Under the pieces are notes generated by a model. That model was given only the letters and a program-made list of their open reading frames with translations, had not been told where the DNA came from and made no database searches. From assembly GCA_963764585.1 (NCBI GenBank), contig CAVXTB010000003.1, positions 1,116,001 through 1,180,000 of the forward strand: a stretch of DNA of 64,000 bases. The letters run 5' to 3'. A program made the position numbers and the translations under genes. The DNA is from JAOPZW01 sp963764585 (GTDB lineage Bacteria; Actinomycetota; Thermoleophilia; Solirubrobacterales; Solirubrobacteraceae). This document shows, piece by piece, positions 42,006 to 51,185 of this stretch (its first letter is position 1; the number at the start of each line of letters is the position of its first letter).

Positions 42006-42036
42006 GTTTGCGTGCGGTCGCTAGGTTGTCCGGCCC

Positions 42037-43035
42037 GTGCGCATCTTCTCCGGCATCCAGCCCACAGGCCGCAAGCACCTCGGCAACTACATCGGTGCGA
42101 TCCGCCAGTACGTCGAGGGTCAGGATCGCGGCGACCCGGCGATCTACTGCATCGTCGACATGCACGCGATCAGCGTCGCCTACGACCCCGCGGAGCTGCG
42201 CGAGCGCGTGTACGACACGACCGCGATCCTCATCGCGGCGGGGCTGGATCCCGAGCGCTGCGTGCTCTTCCGCCAGAGCGACGTCTACGAGCACACCGAG
42301 CTGTCCTGGCTGCTGTCCTCGGTGACCGCCGTCGGCGAGCTCAACCGCATGCACCAGTTCCGCGACAAGTCGGCCAGCCAGCGCGAGCTGGTCTCCGCTG
42401 CGCTGCTCTTCTACCCGGTGCTGCAGGCGGCCGACGTGCTGGCCTACCGCGCCCACGAGGTACCGGTCGGCGAGGACCAGCGCGAGCACCTCGAGCTCAT
42501 GCGCGACGTCGCGCGGCGCTTCAACGCGCGCTATGGCGACGACATGCTCGTCGTGCCCGAGGCGCGGATCCCGGAGATCGGCGGCCGCATCATGGACCTC
42601 CAGGAGCCCGCCAACAAGATGTCGACCACCGGCGGCACGCCCGAGGGCACGGTCCTCGTCCTCGACGAGCCCGCGACGATCGAGAAGAAGGTCAAGCGCG
42701 CGGTCACCGATTCGGGCACCGACATCGTGCGCGCGCCCGACAAGCCCGGGGTCTCGAACCTCATCGAGATCCTCGCGATCGCGCGCGGCACCACGCCCGA
42801 CGCCGTCGAGCAGGAGATGCAGTCCGCGCGCGGCTACGGCGACCTGAAGACGGCGACCGCGTCGGCGATCGTCGAGATGCTCACGCCCGTGCGCGAGCGC
42901 TACAACGACCTGCGCGCCGACGAGGCGCGCATGGAGGCGATCCTCGCCGACGGCGCCGACAAGGCCACGGCGATGGCGCGCGAGACGCTGACCGACGTGC
43001 GCGCGGTGATGGGCTTCGGGCCGCCACGCGGCTAG
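42037..43035 (+). CDS. trpS: Tryptophanyl-tRNA synthetase
   Basis: 332 residues from a GTG. Class I synthetase: RIFSGIQPTGRKHLGNYIGA with the HIGH-type motif H14-L-G-N, DMHAIS, FRQSDVYEHTELSWLLS and the KMSKS-type motif K194-M-S-T-T. Charges tRNA-Trp. I saw no T-box or Trp-rich leader ahead of it, only the large hairpin. Five bases separate it from the following MFS gene, so the two may be co-transcribed. Confidence 0.94.
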   Translation: MRIFSGIQPTGRKHLGNYIGAIRQYVEGQDRGDPAIYCIVDMHAISVAYDPAELRERVYDTTAILIAAGLDPERCVLFRQSDVYEHTELSWLLSSVTAVGELNRMHQFRDKSASQRELVSAALLFYPVLQAADVLAYRAHEVPVGEDQREHLELMRDVARRFNARYGDDMLVVPEARIPEIGGRIMDLQEPANKMSTTGGTPEGTVLVLDEPATIEKKVKRAVTDSGTDIVRAPDKPGVSNLIEILAIARGTTPDAVEQEMQSARGYGDLKTATASAIVEMLTPVRERYNDLRADEARMEAILADGADKATAMARETLTDVRAVMGFGPPRG

Positions 43036-43039
43036 ACCC

Positions 43040-44197
43040 GTGCGCCGACTCTCGCTCGTCGTCGGCGCGATCGTCCTCGTCGACACGATGTTCTACGCGG
43101 CGATCACGCCGCTGCTGCCCAGGCTGGCCGACGACCTCGACCTCGGCAAGAACGGCGCCGGCGTGCTCGCCGGCGCGTACGCCGCCGGCACGCTCGTCGG
43201 CTCGCTGCCGGCCGGGTGGCTGGCCGCGCGCGTCGGCGTGAAGGCGACCGTGCTGGCGGGGCTCGCGCTGATGTCGGCCAGCGGCCTGGCCTTCGCGTTC
43301 GGCTCGTCGATCGCCGTGCTCGACGGCGCGCGCTTCCTGCAGGGCGTCGGCGGCGCGTGCTCGTGGGCGGGCGGCATGGCGTGGCTGGCCGGCGAGGCGC
43401 CCCGCGAGCGGCGCGGCGAGGTGATCGGCGGGGTCCTCGCCGCGGCGATCTTCGGCGTCCAGCTCGGCCCGGTGGTGGGCGCGCTCGCCACCGCGATCGG
43501 TCGCGAGGCCGCGTTCTCGACCGCCGTGCTGTTCGGCCTGGCCCTCGGCGCGTGGGCATGGACGATGCCCGCCGCGCCCGCTTCGGAGACGCTGAGGACG
43601 CCGGCGTCCGCGCTGCGCCAGCGCTCGATGCTGGCCGGCATGTGGCTGACCGCGCTGCCGGCCGCGGCCTTCGGCGTGCTCGACGTGCTCGCGCCGCTGC
43701 GCCTCGACGCGCTCGGCGCCACGAGCCTGGCCCTCGGCGCGACGTTCTTCGCCGCCGCCGGGGTGGAGGCGTTCGTCTCGCCGGCGGCGGGCCGCGCCGC
43801 CGACCGGCGCGGCGCGCTGCCCGTCGCGCGCGTGGGCCTGGCGATCGGCGCCGTCGCGCTGGTCGTCGTGCAGCTGCCCGACAGCGCCTTGGGGCTGGCC
43901 GTCGTCGTGGTCTTCGTCGCGGGCCTGCTCGGCGTGCTGTGGGTGCCGGCCGGCCTGCTGCTGACCGCGGGCGCCGACCGCATCGGCCTCGACACCGCGT
44001 ATGCCTTCGCGTTCTTCAACCTCGGCTGGGCGGCCGGGTTCACGGTCGGCGCGGCGGGCGGCGGCGCGCTGGCCGAGGCCAGCTCGGACGCGGTGCCCTA
44101 CCTGCTGCTCGCCGCCGCCTACGCCGCGTCGCTAGCGGCGGCCGGTGCGGCGCGCGATCGCCGGCGCGAGGGCGAGCTGGCCGCACGTCGCGGCTAG
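43040..44197 (+). CDS. MFS transporter
   Basis: 385 residues from a GTG; about twelve transmembrane helices. The motif-A-like loop AGWLAARVGVKATVLAG after helix 2 and a central loop near residue 180 are typical of the drug:proton antiporter branch of the major facilitator superfamily. Substrate is unknown. Its 3' end overlaps the minus-strand MFS remnant by 66 bases. Confidence 0.8.
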   Translation: MRRLSLVVGAIVLVDTMFYAAITPLLPRLADDLDLGKNGAGVLAGAYAAGTLVGSLPAGWLAARVGVKATVLAGLALMSASGLAFAFGSSIAVLDGARFLQGVGGACSWAGGMAWLAGEAPRERRGEVIGGVLAAAIFGVQLGPVVGALATAIGREAAFSTAVLFGLALGAWAWTMPAAPASETLRTPASALRQRSMLAGMWLTALPAAAFGVLDVLAPLRLDALGATSLALGATFFAAAGVEAFVSPAAGRAADRRGALPVARVGLAIGAVALVVVQLPDSALGLAVVVVFVAGLLGVLWVPAGLLLTAGADRIGLDTAYAFAFFNLGWAAGFTVGAAGGGALAEASSDAVPYLLLAAAYAASLAAAGAARDRRREGELAARRG

Positions 44198-44635
44198 CCC
44201 GACCGCCGCGCACGCGCTCCACAGCGCGCGGCCGCCCGCCGCATCGAGCAGCGCCGCGCCCGCGACCGGGGCGATCACGTACGCGCCGCTGAAGGCGGTG
44301 CCGAAGATCGCCTGGTAGCGGCCGCGCAGGTGCGCGGGGGCGAGGTCGGCGACCGTCGCCGGGCCGACCGAGGTCACGAGGATCTCGCCCGTGGTCCACA
44401 CCGCCACCGGCAGCGCGTAGGCGGCGAGCGTCGGCGTGAGCCCCTCGATGCCGATGCCGATCGCGATCAGCGCGCCGCCGGCGGCCTGGGTGAGCGGCAG
44501 GTCGCGGTGGGCGAGGTACAGGGCCAGGAACGGCTCGACGACGCCGCCGAAGCGGTTGACGACCGTGGCCCCGAACAGCGCGTAGAACGGGCGCGGCAGC
44601 CCGCGAAACCTCGCAGTGAGCGCGTTTGCCGCCAT
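44132..44635 (-). pseudogene. MFS transporter remnant lacking the central helices
   Basis: 167 residues in one open frame. The N-terminus looks like helices 1-2 of an MFS protein (YALFGATVVNRFGGVVEPFLALYL). Around residue 55 the sequence jumps to a segment typical of the C-terminal half of the N-domain or later (VWTTGEILVTSVGPATVADL, APAHLRGRYQAIFGTAFSGAYVIAPVAGAALLD). The usual length is near 400, so about 230 residues are missing, in frame. Probably non-functional. Confidence 0.55.
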
Positions 44636-44690
44636 GCGGCGCCTACCCTAGGTGCAGGCGCCGACCGCATCGCTCGCTACGGTTCGCCCC

Positions 44691-45443
44691 GTGAACGTCG
44701 CCGACCTCGAGCTCGACCTGGAGGTCTTCTCCGGGCCGTTCGACCTGCTGCTGACGCTCGTCCTGCGCGAGGAGGTCGATCTGCTCGAGGTCGAGCTGGC
44801 CGACGTGGTGCTCGCCTACCTGGACTTCCTCGAGCGCCGCGGCGAGCTGGACCTCGAGGTCGCCACCGAGTTCCTCGTGCTGATCGCGGCGCTGATGGAG
44901 CTCAAGTCGCGGCTCATGCTGGCGCGCGACGACGACGAGCTGCTCGACCTCGAGCCGGGCGAGGCGGCAGAGGAGCTGCTCGCGCGGATGCTCGAGGGGC
45001 GCCGCTACCGGCGCGCGGCCGAGCACCTCGCCGATCGCCTCGCCGACGAGGACGGCCATCGCTTCCGCTCGGCGCCGCTGCCGCCGGGGCTACGCCGCGT
45101 CACGTACGACGACGCGGCCGCCGTCTACGATCCGGCGGCGCTCGGCGAGGCCGTCGGCGGCCTGCTGCGCCTGCCGCCGCCGCTGCGCCTCGACCACCTC
45201 ACGATCCCGCGCGTCACCGTCGCCGAGCGCCTGGCCCACCTGCGCAAGCTGCTGCGCCACGGCGCGTGCTCGTTCGACGAGGCCGTTCGCGGCGCCGATC
45301 GCGTGACGGTGGCGGTCACCCTGTTCGCGCTGCTCGAGCTCTACAAGCAGGGCGAGGCGAGCTGGCGCCAGGACGAGCCGTTCGGCGACATCGCCATCAG
45401 CGCGCGGGCGCACGTCCCGTCACGCGAGGCGGCCACCGGATGA
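44691..45443 (+). CDS. scpA: Segregation and condensation protein ScpA
   Basis: 250 residues from the GTG at 44691. ScpA family signature LEVFSGPFDLLLTLVLREEVDLLEVELADV within residues 8-38. Then FLVLIAALMELKSRLML and the C-terminal winged-helix part (VTVAVTLFALLELYKQGE). The kleisin subunit of the Smc-ScpAB condensin. It overlaps scpB by four bases; smc is not in the window. Confidence 0.93.
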   Translation: MNVADLELDLEVFSGPFDLLLTLVLREEVDLLEVELADVVLAYLDFLERRGELDLEVATEFLVLIAALMELKSRLMLARDDDELLDLEPGEAAEELLARMLEGRRYRRAAEHLADRLADEDGHRFRSAPLPPGLRRVTYDDAAAVYDPAALGEAVGGLLRLPPPLRLDHLTIPRVTVAERLAHLRKLLRHGACSFDEAVRGADRVTVAVTLFALLELYKQGEASWRQDEPFGDIAISARAHVPSREAATG

Positions 45444-46048
45444 GTGCGCTGGCCCGCACCGTCGAGGCGCTGCTGTTCCTCTCCAGCGAGCCGGTCAGTG
45501 TCGCCGACCTCGCCGAGGCCGCGGAGTGCAGCGCCGACGAGCTGACCGCCGCGCTCGAGGAGCTGGCGGCCGCGTACGCGCCCGGCGAGCGCGGCCTCGT
45601 GCTGCGCGAGCTCGCCGGCGGCTACACCCTGGCCACGGCGCCGGAGACCGAAGCGGCCGCGCGGCGGCTGCTGGCGCGCCCGCGCACCCCGCCGCTGACG
45701 CCCGCGCAGGCCGAGACGCTCGCGATCGTCGCCTACCTGCAGCCCGTGTCGCGGCCGGAGATCACGCGCATCCGCGGCGTCAGCGCCGATTCGGCCGCCG
45801 CGACCCTGCTCGAGCGCGGGATGGTCGAGGAGGGCGGGCGCTCGCAGTTCGGCGCCGTGCTCTACCGCACAACGCCGCTGTTCCTGAAGCTGTTCGGCCT
45901 GCGCTCGCTCGACGACCTGCCCGATCCGGCGCAGTGGGACCCGACGCCCGAGGAGGAGGCCGACCTGCGCGATCGCCTCCTGCGCGCGGGCGAGGCGAGG
46001 GCCGGCGGAGGCGCGCCGGCGCAACCAGCGTCCGCGGACGCGGCCTGA
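45440..46048 (+). CDS. scpB: Segregation and condensation protein ScpB
   Basis: 202 residues; the ATG overlaps the scpA stop. Tandem winged helices: RTVEALLFLSSEPVSVADLAEA, GYTLATAPE, LTPAQAETLAIVAYLQPVSRPEITRIRGVSADSA in pieces, and YRTTPLFLKLFGLRSLDDLP. Works with ScpA and Smc in chromosome segregation. The C-terminal 30 residues are Ala/Gly-rich and disordered. Confidence 0.93.
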   Translation: MSALARTVEALLFLSSEPVSVADLAEAAECSADELTAALEELAAAYAPGERGLVLRELAGGYTLATAPETEAAARRLLARPRTPPLTPAQAETLAIVAYLQPVSRPEITRIRGVSADSAAATLLERGMVEEGGRSQFGAVLYRTTPLFLKLFGLRSLDDLPDPAQWDPTPEEEADLRDRLLRAGEARAGGGAPAQPASADAA

Positions 46049-46053
46049 CCGCG

Positions 46054-46575
46054 ATGCGCGCGCTCGCCGAGGACCTGGCAGAGCGCATCCGCGGTGACGG
46101 CGACGGCAGCTCGGACATCTGGCGGGCGTTCGCCGATCGCGAGCTGTTCGCGCGCGCCGTGGCGGCGCTGGCGGTGCCGTTCCGCGGCGAGCGCTACACG
46201 AAGGTCGCCGGCATCGAGGGCCGCGGCTTCATCCTCGGCGGCGCGGTGGCGGCGCACACCGGCGCGGGCTTCGTGCCCATCCGCAAGGAGGACGGCTGGC
46301 TGCCCGGCGAGGTCCTCGAGCGCACGACCGAGCCCGACTGGCAGGGCCACAGCCACTCGCTGCGCGTCCAGCGCGGCGCGCTGACCCCCGAGGACCGCGT
46401 CGTGCTCGTCGACGACTGGACCGAGACCGGCTCGCAGGCGCTGGCGGCGCGCGAGCTGATCGAGGCCAGCGGCGCCGCGATGCTCGGCATGTCGATCGTC
46501 GTCGACGACCTCTCCGACGACGCGCGCGGGCGCCTCGGGCGCCTGCACGCGCTGCTACGCGCTGACGCGCTCTAG
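46054..46575 (+). CDS. Adenine-phosphoribosyltransferase-like protein
   Basis: 173 residues from the ATG at 46054. Type I phosphoribosyltransferase: KVAGIEGRGFILGGAVA, IRKEDGWLPGEV (cf. RKxGKLP of adenine PRTases) and the PRPP loop VVLVDDWTETGSQALAA. The Trp in the PRPP loop and the short C-terminus differ from standard Apt, so the base used is uncertain. It follows scpB by five bases. Confidence 0.75.
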   Translation: MRALAEDLAERIRGDGDGSSDIWRAFADRELFARAVAALAVPFRGERYTKVAGIEGRGFILGGAVAAHTGAGFVPIRKEDGWLPGEVLERTTEPDWQGHSHSLRVQRGALTPEDRVVLVDDWTETGSQALAARELIEASGAAMLGMSIVVDDLSDDARGRLGRLHALLRADAL

Positions 46576-47283
46576 CCAGGCGCGCAGGAGCGCGGCGGTC
46601 TCGTCCGGGCGCTCGAGGGCGATGAGGTGGCCGGCGTCCTCGATCTCGGCGCGCTCGGCACCGGGCACCTCGGCGGCGATGAGGTCGGCGATGCGAGCGA
46701 AGTCGGGGAAGTCGCGGCCGCCGCTGATGGCCAGCGTCGGCACGGCGATCGCGCCGAGGTCGACCGGCAGCTCGCGCTCGGACGCCTCCACGCCCTGCTG
46801 GCGCTCGCACGCCGTACGGACCATCTCTGCCACGAGGTCCGCGACGGCCGGCTCGCGGACCCAGGTGCGCACGTTCAGCGCGACGACCCCGTCGATGTCG
46901 CCCGCCTCCAGCAGCGCGTCCTCCTCGTCGGCGAACGCCTGGAACTCGGCGGAGCGCTCGTGCCCGGGCAGCGCCGAAGCGAGCAGTGCGAGCGCGCTCA
47001 CGCGCTCGGGCGCGGCGGTGGCGAGCTGCAGCGCGACGCGCCCCCCGAACGAGGCGCCGACGACGACGGCGCGCTTGACCCTCAGCTGGTCGAGCAGGCG
47101 GACGAGGTCGTCGGCATCCGCGTACTCCTGGGCCGGCAGCGGCGTGTCGCCGTGGCCGCGCAGGTCGGGCATGTGCAGCCGGTAGCTGTCCTTGAGGCGC
47201 TCGGCCAGCGGGCGCCACATGCGGCCGTCAAGCCCGCCGGCGTGGACGAGCAGCACGTGCGGGAACTTCTTGCGGCCCAGCAT
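46555..47283 (-). CDS. Alpha/beta hydrolase
   Basis: 242 residues; its ATG shares a base with the rlmN stop (TGATG). Alpha/beta hydrolase fold: VLLVHAGGLDGRMWRPLAERL, MPDLRGHGDTPL, nucleophile elbow VVGASFGGRVAL (Ser in G-A-S-F-G), acid region SGGRDFPDF, and catalytic His in EDAGHLIALERP. Substrate is unknown. The 3' end overlaps the phosphoribosyltransferase gene by 21 bases. Confidence 0.85.
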   Translation of the reverse strand: MLGRKKFPHVLLVHAGGLDGRMWRPLAERLKDSYRLHMPDLRGHGDTPLPAQEYADADDLVRLLDQLRVKRAVVVGASFGGRVALQLATAAPERVSALALLASALPGHERSAEFQAFADEEDALLEAGDIDGVVALNVRTWVREPAVADLVAEMVRTACERQQGVEASERELPVDLGAIAVPTLAISGGRDFPDFARIADLIAAEVPGAERAEIEDAGHLIALERPDETAALLRAWLERVSA

Positions 47284-48260
47284 CAGGCCTTGGCCGCCAG
47301 CTGGCCGCAGGCGGCGTCGATGTCGCGGCCGCGGGTGAGGCGGACGGTCGCGCCGACGCCGTGCTCCTCGAGCACGGCCTTGAACGCCGCGATCGCCTCG
47401 CGCGTCGATCCCTCGTACATCCCGGTCGGGTTGTAGGGGATGAGATTGATCTTGAACATCCGCGGGTCGAGCACGCGGGCGAGCTGGACGGCCTGCTCGT
47501 AGCGGTCGTTGACGCCGCCGAGCATCACGTACTCGACGAAGACCATCCGGCGCTTGGCCTCGTAGAAGCGCCGGCACGCCGCCAGGACGTCGGCCAGCGG
47601 ATAGCGGTCGTTGACCGGCATGATCTCCGAGCGCAGCGCCTCGTCGGCCGCGTGCAGCGAGAGCGCCAGGCGGATCGGCATCGGCTGCTCGGCGAGCCGG
47701 TCGATGCCCGGGATCCAGCCGACGGTCGAGATCGCGGTGCGGCGGTGGGTGATGCCGAGGTCGGGCAGGCGCTCGCAGGCGGCGAGCACCGCGTCGAGGT
47801 TCATCATCGGCTCGCCCATGCCCATGAAGACGGCGTGGTCGACCGCCTCGGTGCGCCGGAAGTGCAGCGCCTGGTCGAGGATCTCGCTCGCCGTGAGGTT
47901 GCGGCCGAACTTCATCTGCCCGGTCGCGCAGAAGGTGCAGGTCAGCGGGCAGCCCGACTGCGAGGACAGGCACAGCGAGCGCCGGTCGTCGCGGTAGCTC
48001 ATGAGCACCGCCTCGACGGGGCGGCCGTCATGGGTGCGAAACAGCGCCTTGACCGTGCCGTCGCGCGCGTGCGCCTCGTGCTCGAGCGTCAGCGACGAGA
48101 AGGGGACCTCGTCGGCCAGCCGCGCCCGCAGGCCGAGCGGCAGATCGGTCATGGCGTCGTAGCCCGGCGCGCCGCGCGCGGCCCACGCCCACACCTGGCC
48201 GGTGCGAAAGCGCGGCTCGCCCGCGGCGCCGAGGCGCTGTGACAGGAGCTCGAGGTCCAT
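47283..48260 (-). CDS. rlmN: 23S rRNA/tRNA adenine-C2 methyltransferase RlmN
   Basis: 325 residues from the ATG at 48260 (MDLELLSQRL). Radical SAM enzyme with C104-x3-C108-x2-C111 (SGCPLTCTFCATGQMKFGRNL in part), VFMGMGEPMMNLD, ISTVGWIPGI, LALSLHAADEALRSEIMPVN, VEYVMLGGVND and NLIPYNPT. The C-terminal Cys used in methyl transfer is present (DAACGQLA). Methylates A2503 of 23S rRNA. Confidence 0.95.
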   Translation of the reverse strand: MDLELLSQRLGAAGEPRFRTGQVWAWAARGAPGYDAMTDLPLGLRARLADEVPFSSLTLEHEAHARDGTVKALFRTHDGRPVEAVLMSYRDDRRSLCLSSQSGCPLTCTFCATGQMKFGRNLTASEILDQALHFRRTEAVDHAVFMGMGEPMMNLDAVLAACERLPDLGITHRRTAISTVGWIPGIDRLAEQPMPIRLALSLHAADEALRSEIMPVNDRYPLADVLAACRRFYEAKRRMVFVEYVMLGGVNDRYEQAVQLARVLDPRMFKINLIPYNPTGMYEGSTREAIAAFKAVLEEHGVGATVRLTRGRDIDAACGQLAAKA

Positions 48261-48335
48261 CGCGCGACAAGGTAGCGGGACGTGTGTGCCCAAGCTCACG
48301 GGAAAGTCGGTGCGCCGGCCCGCGTCTGGCCTTCA

Positions 48336-49514
48336 ATGCGCGTTCTCATGACCACCAAGTCCGGTGCGGGCCACTTCGGCCCGCTCGTTCCCTTCGCCCG
48401 CGCGCTGCGCCGCGGCGGCGCCGACGTCGTCATCGCCGCTCCGCGCCAGGCCGCGCCGATGGTCCGCGCGGCGCGCCTGCCGCTGTGGGCCGTCGACGAC
48501 CCGCCGGCCACCGAGCGCGACGCGATCTTCGCCTCCGTGCGCGAGTCGCCGCGCCCCGAGGCCAGGCGCATCGTGGGCGACGTGTTCGCGCGCATCGACG
48601 CGCGCGCCGCCTACCCCGGCGTCCTCGCCGCGTGCCAGGTCTGGCAGCCCGACGTCGTCATCAGCGAGATCACCGAGTTCGCCGGCCCGCTGGCCGCCGA
48701 TGCCATCGGCGTGCCCTCGATCGCCATCGGCATCTCGCAGCAGGGCAGGACCGAGCAGGTGACGCCGCTGATCGTGCCTGCGATCGACGAGCTGCGCGCG
48801 CGCTTCGACCTCGCGCCCGACCCCAGCGGCAAGCGCCTGCTGGACAGGCCGTACTTCACGCTGATGCCGGAGGCACTCGAGGATCCCGCGACCCCGCGCT
48901 CGGACGCGGCGCTGCGCTTCCGCGAGGTCATCCGCGGGCCGCACGCCATGCTGCCCGACTGGTGGGACGGCGATCCGCGCCCGCTGATCTACCTGACCTT
49001 CGGCTCCGTCGCGCCCGCCATGGAGTTCTTCCCGGGCATGTACCGCGAGGCGATCGCCGCGCTCGCGACGCTGCCGGTTCGCGTGCTCGTGACGATCGGC
49101 CGCGAACGCGACCCCTCCGAGCTCGGGCCGCTGCCCGCGAGCGTCCACGTCGAGCGCTGGGTCGCGCAGAACGACGTCATGCCCCACGTCGCGGCGATGG
49201 TCTGCCACGGCGGGTCGGGCACGGTGACGATGGGCCTCGCCGCCGGCGTGCCGATGGTCGTCCTGCCGCTGTTCGCCGACCAGGCGTGGAACTCCGAGCG
49301 CATCGCCGCGCTGGGCGCCGGCATCGAGCTGCAGGGCGGGCCCGACGCCGCGCCGGGCATCGGCGAGGCCGTGCACCGGCTCCTCGCCGAGCCCTCGTAT
49401 CGCGAGACGGCCGAGCGCGTCGCCGATCAGATGCGCGCGCTGCCGCCGGTCGACGCAGCGGTCGGCGTCGTGCGCGACCTGCTCGCCGAGCGCGCGTCGC
49501 AGCGCGCGGCATGA
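48336..49514 (+). CDS. GT1-family glycosyltransferase (UGT/EryCIII-like)
   Basis: 392 residues from the ATG at 48336. N-terminal acceptor domain (VLMTTKSGAGHFGPLVPFARAL). C-terminal donor-binding domain with RPLIYLTFGSVAP, VERWVAQNDVMPHVAAMVCHGGSGTVTMGL (in pieces) and GVPMVVLPLFADQAWNSERI. The pattern matches macrolide or glycolipid glycosyltransferases using NDP sugars. The acceptor is unknown. No biosynthetic cluster surrounds it. Confidence 0.85.
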   Translation: MRVLMTTKSGAGHFGPLVPFARALRRGGADVVIAAPRQAAPMVRAARLPLWAVDDPPATERDAIFASVRESPRPEARRIVGDVFARIDARAAYPGVLAACQVWQPDVVISEITEFAGPLAADAIGVPSIAIGISQQGRTEQVTPLIVPAIDELRARFDLAPDPSGKRLLDRPYFTLMPEALEDPATPRSDAALRFREVIRGPHAMLPDWWDGDPRPLIYLTFGSVAPAMEFFPGMYREAIAALATLPVRVLVTIGRERDPSELGPLPASVHVERWVAQNDVMPHVAAMVCHGGSGTVTMGLAAGVPMVVLPLFADQAWNSERIAALGAGIELQGGPDAAPGIGEAVHRLLAEPSYRETAERVADQMRALPPVDAAVGVVRDLLAERASQRAA

Positions 49515-49542
49515 CCGGGGACGTTCGTCTAGCGTCGGCGCC

Positions 49543-50247
49543 ATGCGCCTCGCCAAGCACCTCGCCCATGCGGGCGTCGCGTCGCGGCGGGCGGCCGAGG
49601 CGCTGATCGCCGCGGGGCGGGTGACCGTCGCCGGCGAGGTCGTGCGCGACCCGGCCCGCGACGTCACCGGCGAGGAGGCCATCGCGCTCGACGGCGAGGC
49701 GGTCCGCGCGCCCGGCGCGCGCGTCGTCTACGCCGTGCACAAGCCGGCCGGCGTCGTGTCGACGGCGCGCGACACGCACGGCCGGCGCACGGTCGTCGAC
49801 CTCGTGCCGGCGGCCCAGCGCCTGTACCCGGTCGGGCGCCTGGACGCCGACACGACCGGGCTGATCCTGCTGACCAACGACGGCGACCTCGCGTATGCGC
49901 TCACGCACCCGCGCTTCGAGGTCCCGCGGACCTACCGCGCGCGCGTCGCGGGCCGCCCCGGCGAGCGGGCGCTGCGCGCGCTGCGCGAGGGCGTCGAGCT
50001 CGAGGACGGGCGCACGGCGCCCGCGAAGGTGCGGCTCGTCGGCTCGCACGAGCTCGAGCTGACCATCCACGAAGGGCGCAAGCGCCAGGTCAGGCGCATG
50101 TGCGAGGCGGTCGGCCACCGCGTCGTCGCCCTGCGGCGGATCGCGTTCGGCCCGTTGCGCCTCGGCGACCTCGGCGCCGGCCACCACCGCCGGCTCACCG
50201 CCGCCGAGGTGCAGCGCCTGCGCGCCGCGGCTCAGCGCCGCGCGTAG
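49543..50247 (+). CDS. rluB: 23S rRNA pseudouridine synthase (RluB/RsuA family)
   Basis: 234 residues. S4 RNA-binding domain first (RLAKHLAHAGVASRRAAEALI, GRVTVAGEVV), then the catalytic domain with HKPAGVVST, YPVGRLDADTTGLILLTNDG (catalytic D101) and IHEGRKRQVRRMCEAVGH. In actinobacteria such genes often follow scpB; here four genes lie between. The exact target uridine cannot be read from sequence. Confidence 0.88.
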   Translation: MRLAKHLAHAGVASRRAAEALIAAGRVTVAGEVVRDPARDVTGEEAIALDGEAVRAPGARVVYAVHKPAGVVSTARDTHGRRTVVDLVPAAQRLYPVGRLDADTTGLILLTNDGDLAYALTHPRFEVPRTYRARVAGRPGERALRALREGVELEDGRTAPAKVRLVGSHELELTIHEGRKRQVRRMCEAVGHRVVALRRIAFGPLRLGDLGAGHHRRLTAAEVQRLRAAAQRRA

Positions 50248-50759
50248 CGCCCGACGAGCAGCCCGCTGCCGCCGGCGCGCTCGCCGACCGCGGTGACGAC
50301 GTCGTCGGGCTTGGCCCCCGCGTCGAGGCCGCTGGCGCGCTTGAGCCAGTACAGGCGGAACTCGTAGCGGTGGGTGCCGCTGGGCGGGCAGGGCGGCGTC
50401 CAGCCGGTCTTGCCGGTCGAGTTCTCGCCCTCGCGGGCGCCCGCGGGCAGGCCGGTCGAACCGAGCGCGCGCGTGGTCGGCGGCAGCCCGTAGGCCGTCC
50501 AGTGCACGAACCCGCCGGCGTCGGGATCGACGACGACGAGCGCGAGCTCGGCCGCGCCGCCGGGTACGCCACCGAAGCGCAAGGCCGGCCGCGCCTTGGC
50601 GCCGTCGCACGAGAAGCGCGCCGGGATCGCGCCGTTGGCGGGGAAGTCCGGGCTCGTGATCGTCAGCGAGCGCGGCGCCGCCGGCGGCGACGACTTCAGC
50701 TTGTCGCCGCCCCCGCATCCGGCGAGGCAGACGACCGCGGCGAGGGCGAGGCGGCGCAT
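50232..50759 (-). CDS. PEBP (YbhB/YbcL) family lipoprotein
   Basis: 175 residues from the ATG at 50759 (an in-frame ATG at 50768 adds three). Lipoprotein signal with lipobox VCLAGC. PEBP fold: LTITSPDFPANGAIPARFSCDG, LALVVVDPDAGGFVHWTAYGLP, WTPPCPPSGTHRYEFRLYWL. Bacterial members have no settled function. It overlaps the end of the pseudouridine synthase gene by 16 bases. Confidence 0.85.
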   Translation of the reverse strand: MRRLALAAVVCLAGCGGGDKLKSSPPAAPRSLTITSPDFPANGAIPARFSCDGAKARPALRFGGVPGGAAELALVVVDPDAGGFVHWTAYGLPPTTRALGSTGLPAGAREGENSTGKTGWTPPCPPSGTHRYEFRLYWLKRASGLDAGAKPDDVVTAVGERAGGSGLLVGRYARR

Positions 50760-50780
50760 GACTGGCATGATGGCGCGCCG

Positions 50781-51146
50781 ATGCGCCTCTTCGCCCTACG
50801 CGGCGCCACCACGGTGGACGCCAACGAATCGGCCGCGATCCTCGGCGCCACCGAGGAGCTCATGCGCGCGATCATGGACCGCAACGCGATCGGCCCGGCC
50901 GACGTGGTCAGCTGCATCTTCACGATGACCGACGACCTCGACGCCGACTTCCCGGCGGTCGCCGCCCGCGGCCTGGGCTTCGAGCGCGTGCCGTTGCTGT
51001 GCGCGCGCGAGGTCCCGGTCCCCGGCGCCCTGGGCCGCGTGATCCGCGTGCTCATCCACTACTACGCCGACGACGCGCACCGCGCGACGCACGTCTACCT
51101 CGGCGAGGCGCGGACGCTGCGCGAGGACCTCGAGTCCGCGCAGTGA
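50781..51146 (+). CDS. aroH: Chorismate mutase, AroH class
   Basis: 121 residues, the full length for AroH. ALRGATTVDANESAAILGATEELM, SCIFTMTDDLDADFPAVAAR, VPLLCAREVPVPGALGRVIRVLIHYY. Trimeric monofunctional enzyme converting chorismate to prephenate for Phe and Tyr synthesis. It lies before a HisC-like aminotransferase; the aroF-tyrA-aroA operon is 5 kb downstream. Confidence 0.93.
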   Translation: MRLFALRGATTVDANESAAILGATEELMRAIMDRNAIGPADVVSCIFTMTDDLDADFPAVAARGLGFERVPLLCAREVPVPGALGRVIRVLIHYYADDAHRATHVYLGEARTLREDLESAQ

Positions 51147-51185
51147 CAGGCGGGAACTTCGGCGGGCGCAACGCCGTTGTATGCC

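Noticed and set aside
41809..42036. T-box or Trp-rich leader peptide for trpS
   Set aside because: No T-box consensus (TGGNACC-type) and no short frame with clustered Trp codons; only the large hairpin.
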